Shown here: one piece after another, positions 25,410 through 35,555 of the stretch
Position numbering within the stretch: position 1 is the stretch's first letter
Layout: each line of letters starts with the position of its first letter
Assembly (NCBI GenBank): GCA_958296035.1
Contig: OY282431.1
Coordinates: 3,456,037 to 3,520,036 of the forward strand
Direction: 5' to 3'
Length of the DNA: 64,000 nucleotides
Source: Paracoccaceae bacterium
GTDB taxonomy: Bacteria; Pseudomonadota; Alphaproteobacteria; Rhodobacterales; Rhodobacteraceae
Translations under genes and position numbers: made by a program
Notes under the pieces: generated by a model
What the model saw: the letters and a program-made list of their open reading frames with translations, nothing else
Database searches by the model: none
Told to the model about the DNA's origin: nothing

Positions 25410-26885
25410 ATGGCCCGCAAGGTCATTCTTGCCATTGATGAGGGGACAACCAACGCCAAGGCTGTTCTTGTTGGCAGGGATGGCCATGTCCTGTCCGACG
25501 GTTCCAGCCCGGTCGAATCGTACTACCCAATGTCGACCTGGGTCGAACAGGACGCCTGTCAAATCTGGTCAAGCACCGTTGCTGCCATCGCTGCCTGTCT
25601 GAAGAATGGTCCGGCCAGCGAAATATCTGCCGTAGGGATTTCGAACCAGCGGGAATCGGTGCTGGCCTGGCATCGGACCACCGGAGAGCCACTGGGACCG
25701 GTTATTACCTGGCAATGCCGTCGCACGGCACCCGCATGCGACGTGCTGCGAAAAGCTGGTTACGAGCAACTGATCATTGCCAATTCCGGGTTGCCGATTG
25801 ACCCGTTGTTTCCGGCAACAAAGATCAAATGGTTGCTGGATAACCATTGCCAGGGAGAGGCGCTTGGTAACATCTGCATTGGCACAATCGATTCCTGGCT
25901 GATCTGGAAGTTGACCGGGGGCGCGATTCATGCCACCGACGCCTCCAATGCATCCCGGACCCAACTCTGCAATCTGGAAACCGGGGATTGGGATACCGAG
26001 CTCTGTGAGCTATTCGGCGTCGACCCGGCAGTGTTGCCGATCATCCACGACAGTTCCTGCCTGTTCGGCAAGATCAGGGGTCTGAAGGGTGTACCAGACG
26101 GCACGCCCGTAGCCTCTGCCGTCGGCGATTCCCATGGTGCACTCTTCGGTCACGGGGCATTCAGTCCCGGTGACGGCAAAGTGACTTTTGGTACCGGCTC
26201 GTCGATCATGACTACACTGCATGGATACATGGCGCCGCCCTCCGGCATCACGACTACGATTGCCTGGCAGCTCAATGGAAAACCGACATTCGCGTTCGAA
26301 GGCAACATCCTTGTCAGCGCCGCTGTACTTCCGTGGACGGCACAACTGCTGGGCTTGCCAAGTGTCGATGTCCTGGTGGATCTTGCCCAGTCGGTCAACG
26401 ACCCTCTCGGCGTAAACCTGGTTCCGGCACATGTCGGTCTGGGCTCACCGCACTGGAATGCACAGGCAAGGGGGCTGATAGACGGCCTGACCTTCAACGC
26501 CGGCCCGGCCCAAATTGCATACGCAGCCGCCCTGAGCATAGCACTTCAGGTTTGCGATGTTTTCGACATCATCAAGGCGAGCACCCCATCAGGTATCGGC
26601 ATGCTTTCCGTCGACGGCGGCCCTAGTCGCAACACATTCATTATGCAGATGGTGGCAGATTACCTGAATCATCCCGTTACCATCCGCGAGAGCAAGGAAG
26701 CCTCGGCTATCGGCGCGGCCTTCCTGGCCGGTCTGGCGGTGGAATTCTGGCCAGGTCTGGAGGCAATTGCCGACCTGAAGCGGCGTGGCAGGACATTGGA
26801 GCCTATCCTTGATGAAGGCGCCCGTAGTGTTGTTCGCGCTAGATGGAGAAAATCTGTCTCCCGCTCGACCCACTTTACGTGCTAA
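25410..26885 (+). CDS. FGGY-family carbohydrate kinase (glycerol-kinase-like)
   Basis: The 491-residue protein starts VILAIDEGTTNAKAVLV, the phosphate-1 loop of FGGY kinases. It continues with STWVEQDACQIW, GISNQRESVLAWHRTTGEP (nucleotide and substrate strand typical of GlpK-like members), GDSHGALFGHGAF with the catalytic Asp of the GD motif, VTFGTGSSIMT, and the adenosine motif LSVDGGPSRNTFIMQ. It would phosphorylate the keto-sugar made by the dehydrogenases for the transketolase. FGGY members from glycerol, erythritol, xylulose and apulose kinases look alike, so the substrate is open. Initiation is one base after the transketolase stop. Confidence 0.88.
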   Translation: MARKVILAIDEGTTNAKAVLVGRDGHVLSDGSSPVESYYPMSTWVEQDACQIWSSTVAAIAACLKNGPASEISAVGISNQRESVLAWHRTTGEPLGPVITWQCRRTAPACDVLRKAGYEQLIIANSGLPIDPLFPATKIKWLLDNHCQGEALGNICIGTIDSWLIWKLTGGAIHATDASNASRTQLCNLETGDWDTELCELFGVDPAVLPIIHDSSCLFGKIRGLKGVPDGTPVASAVGDSHGALFGHGAFSPGDGKVTFGTGSSIMTTLHGYMAPPSGITTTIAWQLNGKPTFAFEGNILVSAAVLPWTAQLLGLPSVDVLVDLAQSVNDPLGVNLVPAHVGLGSPHWNAQARGLIDGLTFNAGPAQIAYAAALSIALQVCDVFDIIKASTPSGIGMLSVDGGPSRNTFIMQMVADYLNHPVTIRESKEASAIGAAFLAGLAVEFWPGLEAIADLKRRGRTLEPILDEGARSVVRARWRKSVSRSTHFTC

Positions 26886-26926
26886 TGTAGAGAAACAACT
26901 ATTCTGCCTACTTTTCGGAGCCTGGC

Positions 26927-27907
26927 TTGACACGCCTAAGTGATCTCAGATTGCTGGTACGAATTGCCCAGATGTATCACGTCGAGGGCCGGCGTCAGGC
27001 TGATATCGCGAAGCATCTGCGCTTTTCACAGGCAACCGTTTCCAGAATGCTGAAACGAGCGCAGGAGGAAGAGATCGTTCGCACGACTATTGTGTCACCC
27101 ACCGGGATATACGCCCAGCTCGAGGCGGGATTGAGAAAGAAGTTTAACCTGCAAGAAGCCATCATTGTCGAATGCAGCGAAGATCGCGATGGCGTAATCA
27201 TGGACCGGATCGGCGAGGCGGCGGCTCACTTCTTTGAGGCCACCTTGCAGAGAGGGGAGGTCGTTGGTGTATCAAGCTGGAGCGAGACAATTCTCAGAAT
27301 GGTGGACAATGTGCACCCAATGAGATCAGGCAAAGCCAGGTATGTGGTTCAAACGCTTGGCGGCATGGGCAACCCGGCTGTGCAGGCACATGCAACCCAG
27401 CTCACGACCAGATTGGCGCGTTTGACCGGTGCCGAGCCGCGTTTGCTCAATGCGCCAGGTGTCACACAATCGCGGGAGGCCAAGCTCGTCCTGGTGAGCG
27501 ATCCGCATATCCGGGAAACTACCAATCTGTTTGGCAAGGTCACCCTGTCGATCGTTGGCATTGGAACGGTCGAGCCATCCAGGATGCTGGCACGAAGCGG
27601 CAATGTGTTTGCCGAAAATGAACTCTCCGAGGTCACCGAGGCTGGAGGTGTCGGAGATATCGGCCTGAGATTTTTTGACAGGGACGGATTCCCTGTCATA
27701 ACACCGCTTGATGATCGCGTCATAGGCATCTCACTGGAAGAATTGGCCAATATTGATCGGGTAATTGCTCTTGCCGGAGGCAGAGCAAAAGCGGAGGCAA
27801 TCCGCGGTGCACTGAAAACCGGTGCTGTCGATGTCTTGATAACGGACAAATACACTGCCGAGCGCTTGCAGATGCCCGCAACCGGCAGGGAAAGGTATCC
27901 AGCCTAG
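26927..27907 (+). CDS. SorC/DeoR-type sugar-responsive transcription regulator
   Basis: The 326-residue protein has an N-terminal helix-turn-helix RQADIAKHLRFSQATVSRMLKRAQ (split here: RQADIAKHLRF and SQATVSRMLKRAQ) and a C-terminal SorC sugar-phosphate-binding domain (VVGVSSWSETILRMV, VQTLGGMGNPAVQAHA, VIGISLEELANIDRVIALAGG, ADVLITD-like end). SorC family proteins are usually repressors or activators relieved by a phosphorylated sugar. It begins with TTG 26927 after TCGGAG. Its effector is probably the kinase product; the palindromes at 23469 and 23545 are candidate sites. Confidence 0.88.
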   Translation: MTRLSDLRLLVRIAQMYHVEGRRQADIAKHLRFSQATVSRMLKRAQEEEIVRTTIVSPTGIYAQLEAGLRKKFNLQEAIIVECSEDRDGVIMDRIGEAAAHFFEATLQRGEVVGVSSWSETILRMVDNVHPMRSGKARYVVQTLGGMGNPAVQAHATQLTTRLARLTGAEPRLLNAPGVTQSREAKLVLVSDPHIRETTNLFGKVTLSIVGIGTVEPSRMLARSGNVFAENELSEVTEAGGVGDIGLRFFDRDGFPVITPLDDRVIGISLEELANIDRVIALAGGRAKAEAIRGALKTGAVDVLITDKYTAERLQMPATGRERYPA

Positions 27908-28419
27908 CACGGGAATTTGACAACGCAGGTTTGAAGGATCCGGTCACGATCTATCGTTAGGCGTCTGCCAATGGCTTTCTGTGCCCGGACATGGTCAAGC
28001 GTGAACAATAGTTCCGGTCTTGGCAATGAGCTATTGATGTCAGCAATTGTGTCTGGGTTGGTCGGGATATTTTATTGGTTCCCTTGCATTAGTTCCTGCC
28101 AGGTTTCGGTGTAACCCCGACGGGTTCCGCAGCCAAAACAAATGACCATTTCACCTGCGGATTGTGCGAGGCCCTCTCCAAGAAATACCACACATTGACC
28201 GTCACGTTGACAGGTTCCGAATACCCCTCTTGCGACACCCAAACAGGTGCCTGAACAGCCAACCGCCGCGGGCGACAACAATGGAAACTGCAGGAGCGGC
28301 TATGACGATGTTGACGCACCGCTGGTCGTTGTGTCTCCGCTTGCTCTTGCTAGTTCTAACAAGCAGTGGCGGTGCTAATACCTTCTCTGGCCGTGTGCCG
28401 TTGGCGCTGCCGGAAACGC
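27908..28419. other. 512-bp gap after the regulator, no gene recognised
   Basis: Minus-strand frames here (e.g. 28072-28281) contain cysteine-containing fragments but no family I can name; it may be degraded sequence next to the IS4 relic. Confidence 0.3.
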
Positions 28420-28795
28420 TCAACAAGTGGCCGGCTTCTCGCCAGTTGTGCGCTCAAGGATCCGGGCGTCTATCAGACCCAGGCAGCGTACCGTGCTCGG
28501 CCTCAACCGCAATCGTCGCATCGCCGACAAGGCTGTTTCCCTTGCCATCATCGTGCATGCTGGTCGTGTCCTGGATGGCCAGAATGTGTTTGCCAGCAAC
28601 GCGAGAGGCCGCGCCACGCGCCGCCAGGCTGACAATCTCCTCGACCGTCACCTTGTCATTGCGCAGGAAACGGCTGATCAGTACCTGATCGGCACGATTG
28701 CCGCCCAGCCTGCGCACCGAGATACCCCTGGGGCCAATCTTGACCAGTCGATCATGAGTAAAACTCCAGGCGTTGATCCCCGAAGTGTGACACAT
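28420..28795 (-). pseudogene. IS4-family transposase N-terminal fragment, frameshifted
   Basis: The frame from 28795 reads RLGGNRADQVLISRFLRND, then KVTVEEIVSLAARGAAS and GKHILAIQDTTSMHDDGKGN, followed by IAVEAEHGTLPG. This is the N-terminal part of IS4/Tn5-type transposases, including the first catalytic Asp in IQDTT. At about 28480 the reading moves to another frame, where GLIDARILERTTGEKPATC continues the family and then stops. The catalytic core beyond is missing, so this is a decayed remnant. Inverted repeats were not found. Confidence 0.72.
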
Positions 28796-29396
28796 TGCTG
28801 CACATCATTTTACTACTGCCTGCTGTACCCCATCGGGGCGTGAAGAATCTGAGAATGGGGAAAATGAAAAGACATACTCATCATGACGAACTCTATAACA
28901 GATGTGTGCATGCGGCAGGGCCGTGTGCGGGATAACAGAATGATGTGAATGGCCGCCGCCCGATTGATTTTCGGGGCAATCTGACCCGTGTTGATGTCAG
29001 GATTATCTCGGTAGCAGGAGAGCCAGATGTCTTGGATAATACCATGACCGCTTTATGGGTGACACCGGACATGGCTATCCCGGGGCCGCCATGGTTACCA
29101 AGGCATTCCTGTCAACATTTGGGCTGCATGCTGACTGGTCATCCAATCATCAGGAAGTCAGTGAATTGGCAAATGACTTCCCGGTATACCAGCCTGGTCT
29201 TGCAATACAATCGCCACCGAACTTCGTCGTCACGCCGCCGCGCGGCGGTAAAGACTCTACCACAGGGAACTGGCATCCCTGGTCACGTCAGCGTGTTGCT
29301 GCCGGGTCTATGCCGGACGCCTTTTCCTCCAAATTCGAACCACAGTGCCGATTGCATTGCCCGTCGGTTACAGCCCAACCGATTGATTTGGCATGG
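28796..29396. other. 601-bp gap, no gene recognised
   Basis: The gap between the IS4 relic and the binding-protein gene. Open frames on plus have no family character, and the stretch probably holds the terminator of the minus-strand binding-protein gene. Confidence 0.3.
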
Positions 29397-31316
29397 CTAC
29401 TCCAGATTGCCGGAAGCCTCAGCCTTTTCGGCGTCGTACCACCAGAAATACGTGTCTCCCAGCGTGTACGGGGCGTAATTCTCCGGCCGCGAATACTTCT
29501 TGCGATAGGCTACACGATGGGTAGCACCGTACCACTGGGGAACCCAAATGTGCATGGCACGCAATACCCTGTCCAGCGACCTGACCGCGATTTGCAACTC
29601 GGCGCGCGTTGTGACCTGTTCAATGGCTTCGATAAGCGAATCCACGCCGGCATTGTCGACACCTGCAATGTTAAAGCTTCCTTTGGCGTGCGCAGAAGAC
29701 GACCCAAAAGCCGACCTTGTTCCGGCACCAGGCGTAAGGCCGAAAGAATAGCGTCGGGTTGTGATGTCGAAATTGTGCTCATCTTCCAGCCGGTTGGCCT
29801 GAGCTCGATCGACCCGTCGAAGACTTGCCTGGATCCCAAGCCTGTCGAGGTTCTCTATGAACGGTGTGACAATCCTGTCGAAGCTGGGCGTTTCGGAGAA
29901 TATCTCGAAAACCAACGGCTCGCCGGCAGAATTCGTGCGAACACCATCGACCACTTTCCAGCCCGCATCATCCAACAGACGTCCTGCGACGCCAAGTTGT
30001 CGTCTGTCTGCGAGTCTTTCTGAACCTGACTCAGGCGGGACAAACGCCGGTTGGGTAAACACGGTGTCAGGAACAATTCCCCGTAATGGTTCCAGAATTA
30101 CCAGTTCTTCGGCTGAGGGAAGACCCTCGGCCTGGAGACTGGAGTTCTCCCAAAAGCTGTCTGTCCTGTTGTAGGAATCATAAAAGAGCGTCTGGTTGGA
30201 CCACTCGAAGTTGAAGGCCAGACCAATGGCCTCTCTGACCCGCGGGTCCTGGAATTTCTCCCTTCGCAAATTGAAAAAGAAACCCTGTGCACCGGCCGGC
30301 GTGTGGTCGGGTATTTCCTCAACCGTGATCCGGCCCTCCTGCACCTCGGGAAAGTCGTAGCCGGTATTCCAGAGTAACGAATAGTATTCCTGTCGAAAAT
30401 CGTAGTCGCCGCCCTTGAACCCTTCGAAAGCGGCGGTGTAGTCAGCATAGTACTCAATTGAAATCCGGTCAAAATTGCTCTGTCCGACCTTATACGGCAC
30501 GGAGGCACCCCAATAATCTTCGTTTCTCCTGTAAACGATCCCTTGACCCGGATCCATGGATTCTACCAGGTACGGGCCGGTAGCCAGTATCGGATCAAGT
30601 GAACTCTGGGCAAAATCCCTATCTTCAAAGTGCGATTTTGCAAATATCGGCATTGTGGCGACTTCCACCGAAAGCGACCTTACTGCGGCACTCGGCTTGA
30701 ATGTGAACTTCACCCGCTGCGCATCCAGTGCCTCGACCGCTTCAACCTCCTTGTAGGGAATTGAGTATTGCGGGGACCCTTTCGTTGATAGCATGTCGAA
30801 GGAGAACACGACATCTTCCGCCGTAACCCTGGACCCGTCGGAAAACCTGGCCTCCGGTCGAAGCTTGAATTCGACCCACTCCCTGCCAGGTTTCGGGTAG
30901 GTAACGCTTTCTGCCAACAGACCATAGTAGGAATCTTCTTCGTCATAGGCCCGGGCCATGAGAGACTCGAACATCAAGTGCGTGTAGAACTCGTACTCGC
31001 CCACCACTATGAAAGGGTTGAGACTGTCAAAAGTGCCGTAACCCCAGGTCGAATATGTTCCACCCTTGGGAGCGTGCTGATTTACGTAATCAAGACTCTC
31101 AAAGTCGGCCGGGTATTTCAGGCTACCGAAATGCGATATGCCGTGTGAGGTCACTGTGCGGGTTTCCGCGTCCGCCGCCAGGCCAGGAGCCGCCATTAGC
31201 ACGGCCGCTGCAGTGACCAGTCCGCCGATGCTGCCTGTGATCACTCTATTGATCCGACGGCCAACTGCGCCATTACAGTCCAATTGGTGAGCACTCTCTC
31301 TTATGTTGCCGTTCAT
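29397..31316 (-). CDS. Family 5 peptide-type periplasmic binding protein (YejA-like), orphan
   Basis: The 639-residue product has a signal-type segment (GLVTAAAVLMAAPGLAADA) followed by the SBP_bac_5 fold: VTSHGISHFGSLKYPADFES, FDSLNPFIVVGEYEF, FSDGSRVTAEDVVFSFDMLS, ILATGPYLVESMDPGQG, and FNLRREKFQDPRVREAIGLA. The start TSHGISHFGSLKYP is characteristic of YejA/microcin-C-type binding proteins rather than OppA or DppA. It has no permease or ATPase genes next to it, so it is an orphan, or it works with a transporter elsewhere. Confidence 0.9.
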   Translation of the reverse strand: MNGNIRESAHQLDCNGAVGRRINRVITGSIGGLVTAAAVLMAAPGLAADAETRTVTSHGISHFGSLKYPADFESLDYVNQHAPKGGTYSTWGYGTFDSLNPFIVVGEYEFYTHLMFESLMARAYDEEDSYYGLLAESVTYPKPGREWVEFKLRPEARFSDGSRVTAEDVVFSFDMLSTKGSPQYSIPYKEVEAVEALDAQRVKFTFKPSAAVRSLSVEVATMPIFAKSHFEDRDFAQSSLDPILATGPYLVESMDPGQGIVYRRNEDYWGASVPYKVGQSNFDRISIEYYADYTAAFEGFKGGDYDFRQEYYSLLWNTGYDFPEVQEGRITVEEIPDHTPAGAQGFFFNLRREKFQDPRVREAIGLAFNFEWSNQTLFYDSYNRTDSFWENSSLQAEGLPSAEELVILEPLRGIVPDTVFTQPAFVPPESGSERLADRRQLGVAGRLLDDAGWKVVDGVRTNSAGEPLVFEIFSETPSFDRIVTPFIENLDRLGIQASLRRVDRAQANRLEDEHNFDITTRRYSFGLTPGAGTRSAFGSSSAHAKGSFNIAGVDNAGVDSLIEAIEQVTTRAELQIAVRSLDRVLRAMHIWVPQWYGATHRVAYRKKYSRPENYAPYTLGDTYFWWYDAEKAEASGNLE

Positions 31317-31808
31317 CCGCTACCCCCTGGTGTGTTGCAGCCATATAGCTCCAGGAAAGGGATTCCCGAACAGAATACAGCTGAGGTGTTTCCTTAACAC
31401 AATCTGGCGTGAAATTCATGCACTCTTGTGGACATTGCATATTTGCCAAACGGTCACATGGTCAAGAAGAGCTCTGTTCCCGTCCCGGAACTTACTACCT
31501 GCGGAGTTCGAAGATCATCTCACTCTCTTGCCATTGCTTACCTCTATTGGCACTGGCCCACGAGTCAACGGCAACGACATTTTCACGCATTTCAGGTTGG
31601 GCGGCGCCAAGAGCCGTGCCGATTTCCATGAGCATATGTGTGTACGCATTCAAACAGCGACTATCCCCTGTACGCCGATGAAGCTGCCTGAGAGAATTGC
31701 GCCAAACTGGACATCCCGATTTGGGACTAACTGTGGAACCACTCCGGCATAGTCTCAGCAATTCAATGCCGCCTCCCACCCGAGGCTCCGATGGTACTGA
31801 ACCTTGTT
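31317..31808. other. 492-bp gap, no gene recognised
   Basis: It separates the binding-protein gene from the CoA-transferase pair. Short frames without family motif; the binding-protein promoter should lie near 31320-31400. Confidence 0.3.
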
Positions 31809-32582
31809 TTACTTGTGGATTTGATGTGCTGCGCAGGTCCGCGCATGCAGGTCACGCAACATTTCCAGTTCCTTGCCACTGGGAATCGGTGTTTCCTCCA
31901 CATGATCAGCGTAGCGAATTGGCCAGCCTACGGTCGCTGCCATCTGGTCGCGGCTCACACCGGCATGCATGGAAACAACCGTAAGCTCCCTGGTTTCGGG
32001 ATCCGGTGCCCAGATACCCAGATCGGTAAACAGCAATGTTGGTCCGGCAGTTGAAAAGCCGACATCCTGTCGCGAACTGCCCCCCTTTCCATGGCCATAT
32101 GTCGTGACAAAGTCGAGCGTCTCGACGAATCCGCGTGTTGACTGCCTGACGATGATATATACCTGGTCGCAGGATCCGGCGATCTCGGGCGCTCCGCCTC
32201 CACCGGGTAATCGAACTCTCGGCTTCCGGTAATCACCGATTACAGTCGTGTTTATGTTTCCGAAACGGTCGATTTGTGCAGCACCAAGGAAGCCGATCGA
32301 AATGTTGCCTCCCTGTAGCCAGTAGCGAAACATTTCGGCCACCGACACGGTGTTGAGAGCGGTCTCGCACAGTTCGCCGTCACCAACCGACAATGGCAGC
32401 ACGCAGGGACGGGCTCCAATAGTTCCGGATTCATATATCAGCGTGATGTCCGGAGCGTGCAATACTCTTGCCAGGTTGCAGGCTTCAGAGGGCGGTCCCA
32501 CGCCCGCGAAGCACACATCCGTGCTGGACAGCACCCGTGAAGCGGCAACAGTCATCATTTCGACCGGCGTGTAGTCAGTCAT
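31809..32582 (-). CDS. CoA-transferase family I, beta-like subunit
   Basis: The 257-residue subunit resembles GctB of glutaconate-CoA-transferase-type enzymes: VCFAGVGPPSEACNLARVLHAP, ITLIYESGTIG, FLGAAQIDRFGNINTTVIGDY and VRLPGGGGAPEIAGSCDQVYI. The GAAQID(R/K)xGN tract is common to family I beta subunits. It would move CoA between carboxylic acids. Its ATG lies within the end of the alpha gene (8-bp overlap), so the two are a co-translated pair. The acid substrate is not known. Confidence 0.85.
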   Translation of the reverse strand: MTDYTPVEMMTVAASRVLSSTDVCFAGVGPPSEACNLARVLHAPDITLIYESGTIGARPCVLPLSVGDGELCETALNTVSVAEMFRYWLQGGNISIGFLGAAQIDRFGNINTTVIGDYRKPRVRLPGGGGAPEIAGSCDQVYIIVRQSTRGFVETLDFVTTYGHGKGGSSRQDVGFSTAGPTLLFTDLGIWAPDPETRELTVVSMHAGVSRDQMAATVGWPIRYADHVEETPIPSGKELEMLRDLHARTCAAHQIHK

Positions 32583-33438
32583 GCCCCTCCCTTGACGCTA
32601 TTGCTCGTGACGCAAACACCGTGTGGTCCTGTTCGAGCACGTTCTCGTTCATCCATTCCTGGAACCGGTGCCGATCTGCGGCAATGCTGTCCCACTCCCG
32701 GTAGGCCGCATTGTCCCGTCGGTAATAACCTTGAGCGTAGGATGGATGGGCACCACCTGGTACCACGCATAGAGCATCCAGTATCCAGTGCGGCAGCACG
32801 CATGCATTGGCATGGGCGGCCAGGTCGTCGACGATCTCCTCAACCGTGACAATCGCGTGCCTCGCTGCCAGAACCGCTTCTTTCTGCATGCCAATGATAC
32901 CCTCTACCAGGACGTTGCCGGAGCGATCAGCCCTCTGTGCGTGTATGATCGTAACATCGGGATTGATGGCGCGGACCGCGGCCAACTCCTCGCCGCTAAA
33001 CGGACAGGAGACTTTTCCAATTTCGGGATTGAACCTTGGCAGGTCCACGCCGCGGTAACCGCGAAATATCATCAGGGGGAGACCAGACGCAGCTGCCACA
33101 TACGCATTTGCAAGGGCGGCATGCGAATGTTCACAAATCTCGACCGCATTTGGCCAGGAATTCTCGACCGCATCCCTCAAACGTCGGAGCAGTCCGACGC
33201 CGGGATTACCCGCATAGGAGAATACCAACCGTTGCGCACAGCCCATTCCGATCATCTGATCATAGATCAGGTCCGGTGTCATGCGCACGAGAGTCAGATT
33301 CTTGCGGCGCTGCCTAATTGTTTCGTGAGCTGCCGCAAACGGGATCAGATGTGAAAAGCCCTCGAATGCGACAGTCGCGCCGTCAAACACATACTCTGCA
33401 ATAGCCTCGTCCAGAGATATGACTGCTACCCGGGTCAC
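32575..33438 (-). CDS. CoA-transferase family I, alpha-like subunit
   Basis: The 287-residue subunit resembles GctA: VFDGATVAFEGFSHLIPFA (a variation on the DGxxVxxGGF nucleotide-like loop), LVRMTPDLIYDQMIGMG, NPEIGKVSCPFSGEELAAVR, PDVTIIHAQRADRSGNVLVEG and a late CVVPGGAHPSYAQGYYRRDN. It forms a heterodimer with the following gene. The pair is alone, 1 kb from the next genes on the other strand, and could activate an acid made in the nearby 34-44 kb catabolic region. Confidence 0.85.
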   Translation of the reverse strand: MTRVAVISLDEAIAEYVFDGATVAFEGFSHLIPFAAAHETIRQRRKNLTLVRMTPDLIYDQMIGMGCAQRLVFSYAGNPGVGLLRRLRDAVENSWPNAVEICEHSHAALANAYVAAASGLPLMIFRGYRGVDLPRFNPEIGKVSCPFSGEELAAVRAINPDVTIIHAQRADRSGNVLVEGIIGMQKEAVLAARHAIVTVEEIVDDLAAHANACVLPHWILDALCVVPGGAHPSYAQGYYRRDNAAYREWDSIAADRHRFQEWMNENVLEQDHTVFASRAIASREGHD

Positions 33439-34455
33439 AGGATCCGGAAACCTCTCTTATTGATCACAGCATCCACCGGGTGGAGTCGATTGGAGATTTC
33501 GCTCGCTTGGCGAAGCCGTGTTCATCGGACCTGGTCTTGTAGTCTATGTAGATTGGCTCGAATGAGACCTGGTTGGATTTTGCAATATCCTGCAGGCCAC
33601 ACGTATCTTCAAGTAGTGTCATGGTCTACAACCTGAACGCGATTGTGTCGAATTGTCTGCCATCAGAGATACGGACCAAATGGCATTGCGCATTGGAAAC
33701 TGTGAAGATGTGGCCTCTCCGAAGGCCAAAATGCCATATTCTCAAGCCATGATGCCTGCATGGGCGTTTTCGGTAGCTTCAGGCATCGATCATTGGAGGC
33801 CGTGAACCGTTGGTGAGGTGACCCGGATTGACAGGGCATCACCGAAATCGCGGGAGTGGCGTTTGCAGCCGACTCAATGTCACTTGCTGTGGCAACCTTG
33901 CCTCCAAGCTTTACCATCCAATTCGGTTCCATTGCGACCCGGCCTTTCAGCCAGGCATTTGAACCCGGTAGACGCTCGCATGGTCACTTGATTGCCATGC
34001 AACATTTTCGGCAGAGCGGCGCGCTGTGATGACGGAATTGACGACGACTCCCATTGCGGTAAGAATAGCATTGGCAGGAGCAAGGCGCACAGCGTCGAAT
34101 TCATGTCGGCAGACTTCAGGCTGGAAAGTTGCCTTATCGTCGGGACATTGCGGCATCCGGGATGTGCATGCTCTACAGCGTCGCGACTTCCCGGAGTGAA
34201 GTGGTTTGCTGGCAAATTGTCGCCAAACACGCCGGGCTGTCGCTCCATCAATGGTTGACCTGCGGGGCTTTGCTATCAAGGGTCGTGGAGAAAGTCATGA
34301 CGGAACCAGGAGACCGGAACGTGTGTTTTCCAATCCTTCCGGATTTCGGTTCCGGTTGCCGGATTCCGCCTGTTTTCAACATGTCAGTGCCAGATGAACA
34401 AGCAACTGTTGATCGGAACTGGCCACAACACGGGGTTAGCTGAGGTTGCGTAAGC
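33439..34455. other. 1.0-kb region without a recognised gene, possibly degraded coding sequence
   Basis: Minus-strand frames at about 33880-34280 overlap in several phases, and plus-strand frames are short. One stretch (LAPANAILTAMGVVVNSVIT) looks protein-like but I cannot assign it. The pattern is compatible with a decayed gene; the promoters of both divergent neighbours should also be here. Confidence 0.35.
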
Positions 34456-35442
34456 ATGTCAAAACCAATCGATATCCACGCCCACTATTATCCTGATACC
34501 TATCTGCGAATGGTTGCGGCCGAAGGAGGCCGTTACGGAACGAACTGTGAATGGAAACCGGGAGAGCTGCCCGTAATAGACATTGGCACCGTGGCGATGA
34601 CCATTGAACAGCGATACTTCGATTTAGCTGCGCGCCTGGCGAGCATGGATCGGCAAGAGGTGGCCATCCACGCGTTGTCACTTACGCAGCCCATGGTCTA
34701 CTGGGCGCCGGGCAGGCTCGCAAAGCGCCTGTCTGAAATCTTTAACGATGCCTGTGTGGAGGCGCACCTTGCCCATCCGACACGTTTCGTTGGTTTGGCC
34801 ATGCTGCCCATGAACGAGCCGGCACTGGCAATTGCCGAACTATCCCGCATCGCCGGCAATCCGGGAATATGCGGCATATATATGGGCACCAGAATCGGCG
34901 ATCTGGAGCTGTCGGACCAGAGCCTGTTTCCGGTGTACGAAGCCATCGAAGATGCCGGTCTCACCATATTTCTGCATCCGATAAAGGTGGTTGATCCGCA
35001 GCGACTGCGAACATTCTACCTGACCAACCTTATTGGCAATCCGACGGAAACCGTTATCGCGGCGTCACACCTGATTTTTGGCGAGGTCCTGGATCGTTTC
35101 CCCAATCTTACATTCTGCCTGCCACATGCCGGCGGCTCATTGCCCTATCTGATAGGGCGTATCACACATGGTTGGGGGGTTCGGCCGGAGTGCCGACACC
35201 TGAAGAGCTCACCGGACTCCTATCTGCGCCGGTTCTACTATGACACGATTTCACACTCGCATGCGGCGCTTGACTATCTGATTTCACTCGTCGGCGCCGA
35301 TCGCGTCGTTATGGGAAGCGACTTCTGCTTCGACATGTCCTGCCGGCGCCCGGTAGAATTTGTCGACGCGTGTCCGAAATTGACCGATGCCGAAAAGTCG
35401 CTGATCCTGGCCGATAACGCGCGCCGCCTGCTTGCCATCTGA
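34456..35442 (+). CDS. Amidohydrolase 2 family protein (ACMSD-like)
   Basis: The 328-residue TIM-barrel metal enzyme opens IDIHAHYYPDTYLRM with the HxH metal pair. It has FLHPIKVVDP with a metal-binding His, FCLPHAGGSLPYLIGR and VVMGSDFCFDMSC with the catalytic Asp, the signature set of the ACMSD-like decarboxylase branch. Known members decarboxylate or hydrolyse carboxylic acids, often in aromatic or heterocyclic degradation. It begins a plus-strand run with Rid and CoA genes, suggesting breakdown of a cyclic or N-containing acid. Confidence 0.88.
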   Translation: MSKPIDIHAHYYPDTYLRMVAAEGGRYGTNCEWKPGELPVIDIGTVAMTIEQRYFDLAARLASMDRQEVAIHALSLTQPMVYWAPGRLAKRLSEIFNDACVEAHLAHPTRFVGLAMLPMNEPALAIAELSRIAGNPGICGIYMGTRIGDLELSDQSLFPVYEAIEDAGLTIFLHPIKVVDPQRLRTFYLTNLIGNPTETVIAASHLIFGEVLDRFPNLTFCLPHAGGSLPYLIGRITHGWGVRPECRHLKSSPDSYLRRFYYDTISHSHAALDYLISLVGADRVVMGSDFCFDMSCRRPVEFVDACPKLTDAEKSLILADNARRLLAI

Positions 35443-35555
35443 CCGGACATTGACTCGCCTTATCGAAACACTATCGTCGCAATGGGCAATTTGCAGATAA
35501 CTCTGCATCTGTTGCCGGCGTAAGCTGCAAGCAATTTGACAGGGATGAACACCAG

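Noticed and set aside
28072-28281. Small cysteine-containing frame on minus after the SorC regulator
   Set aside because: No ribosome site, no recognisable family and several overlapping phases; may be degraded sequence, so it is not called as a gene.
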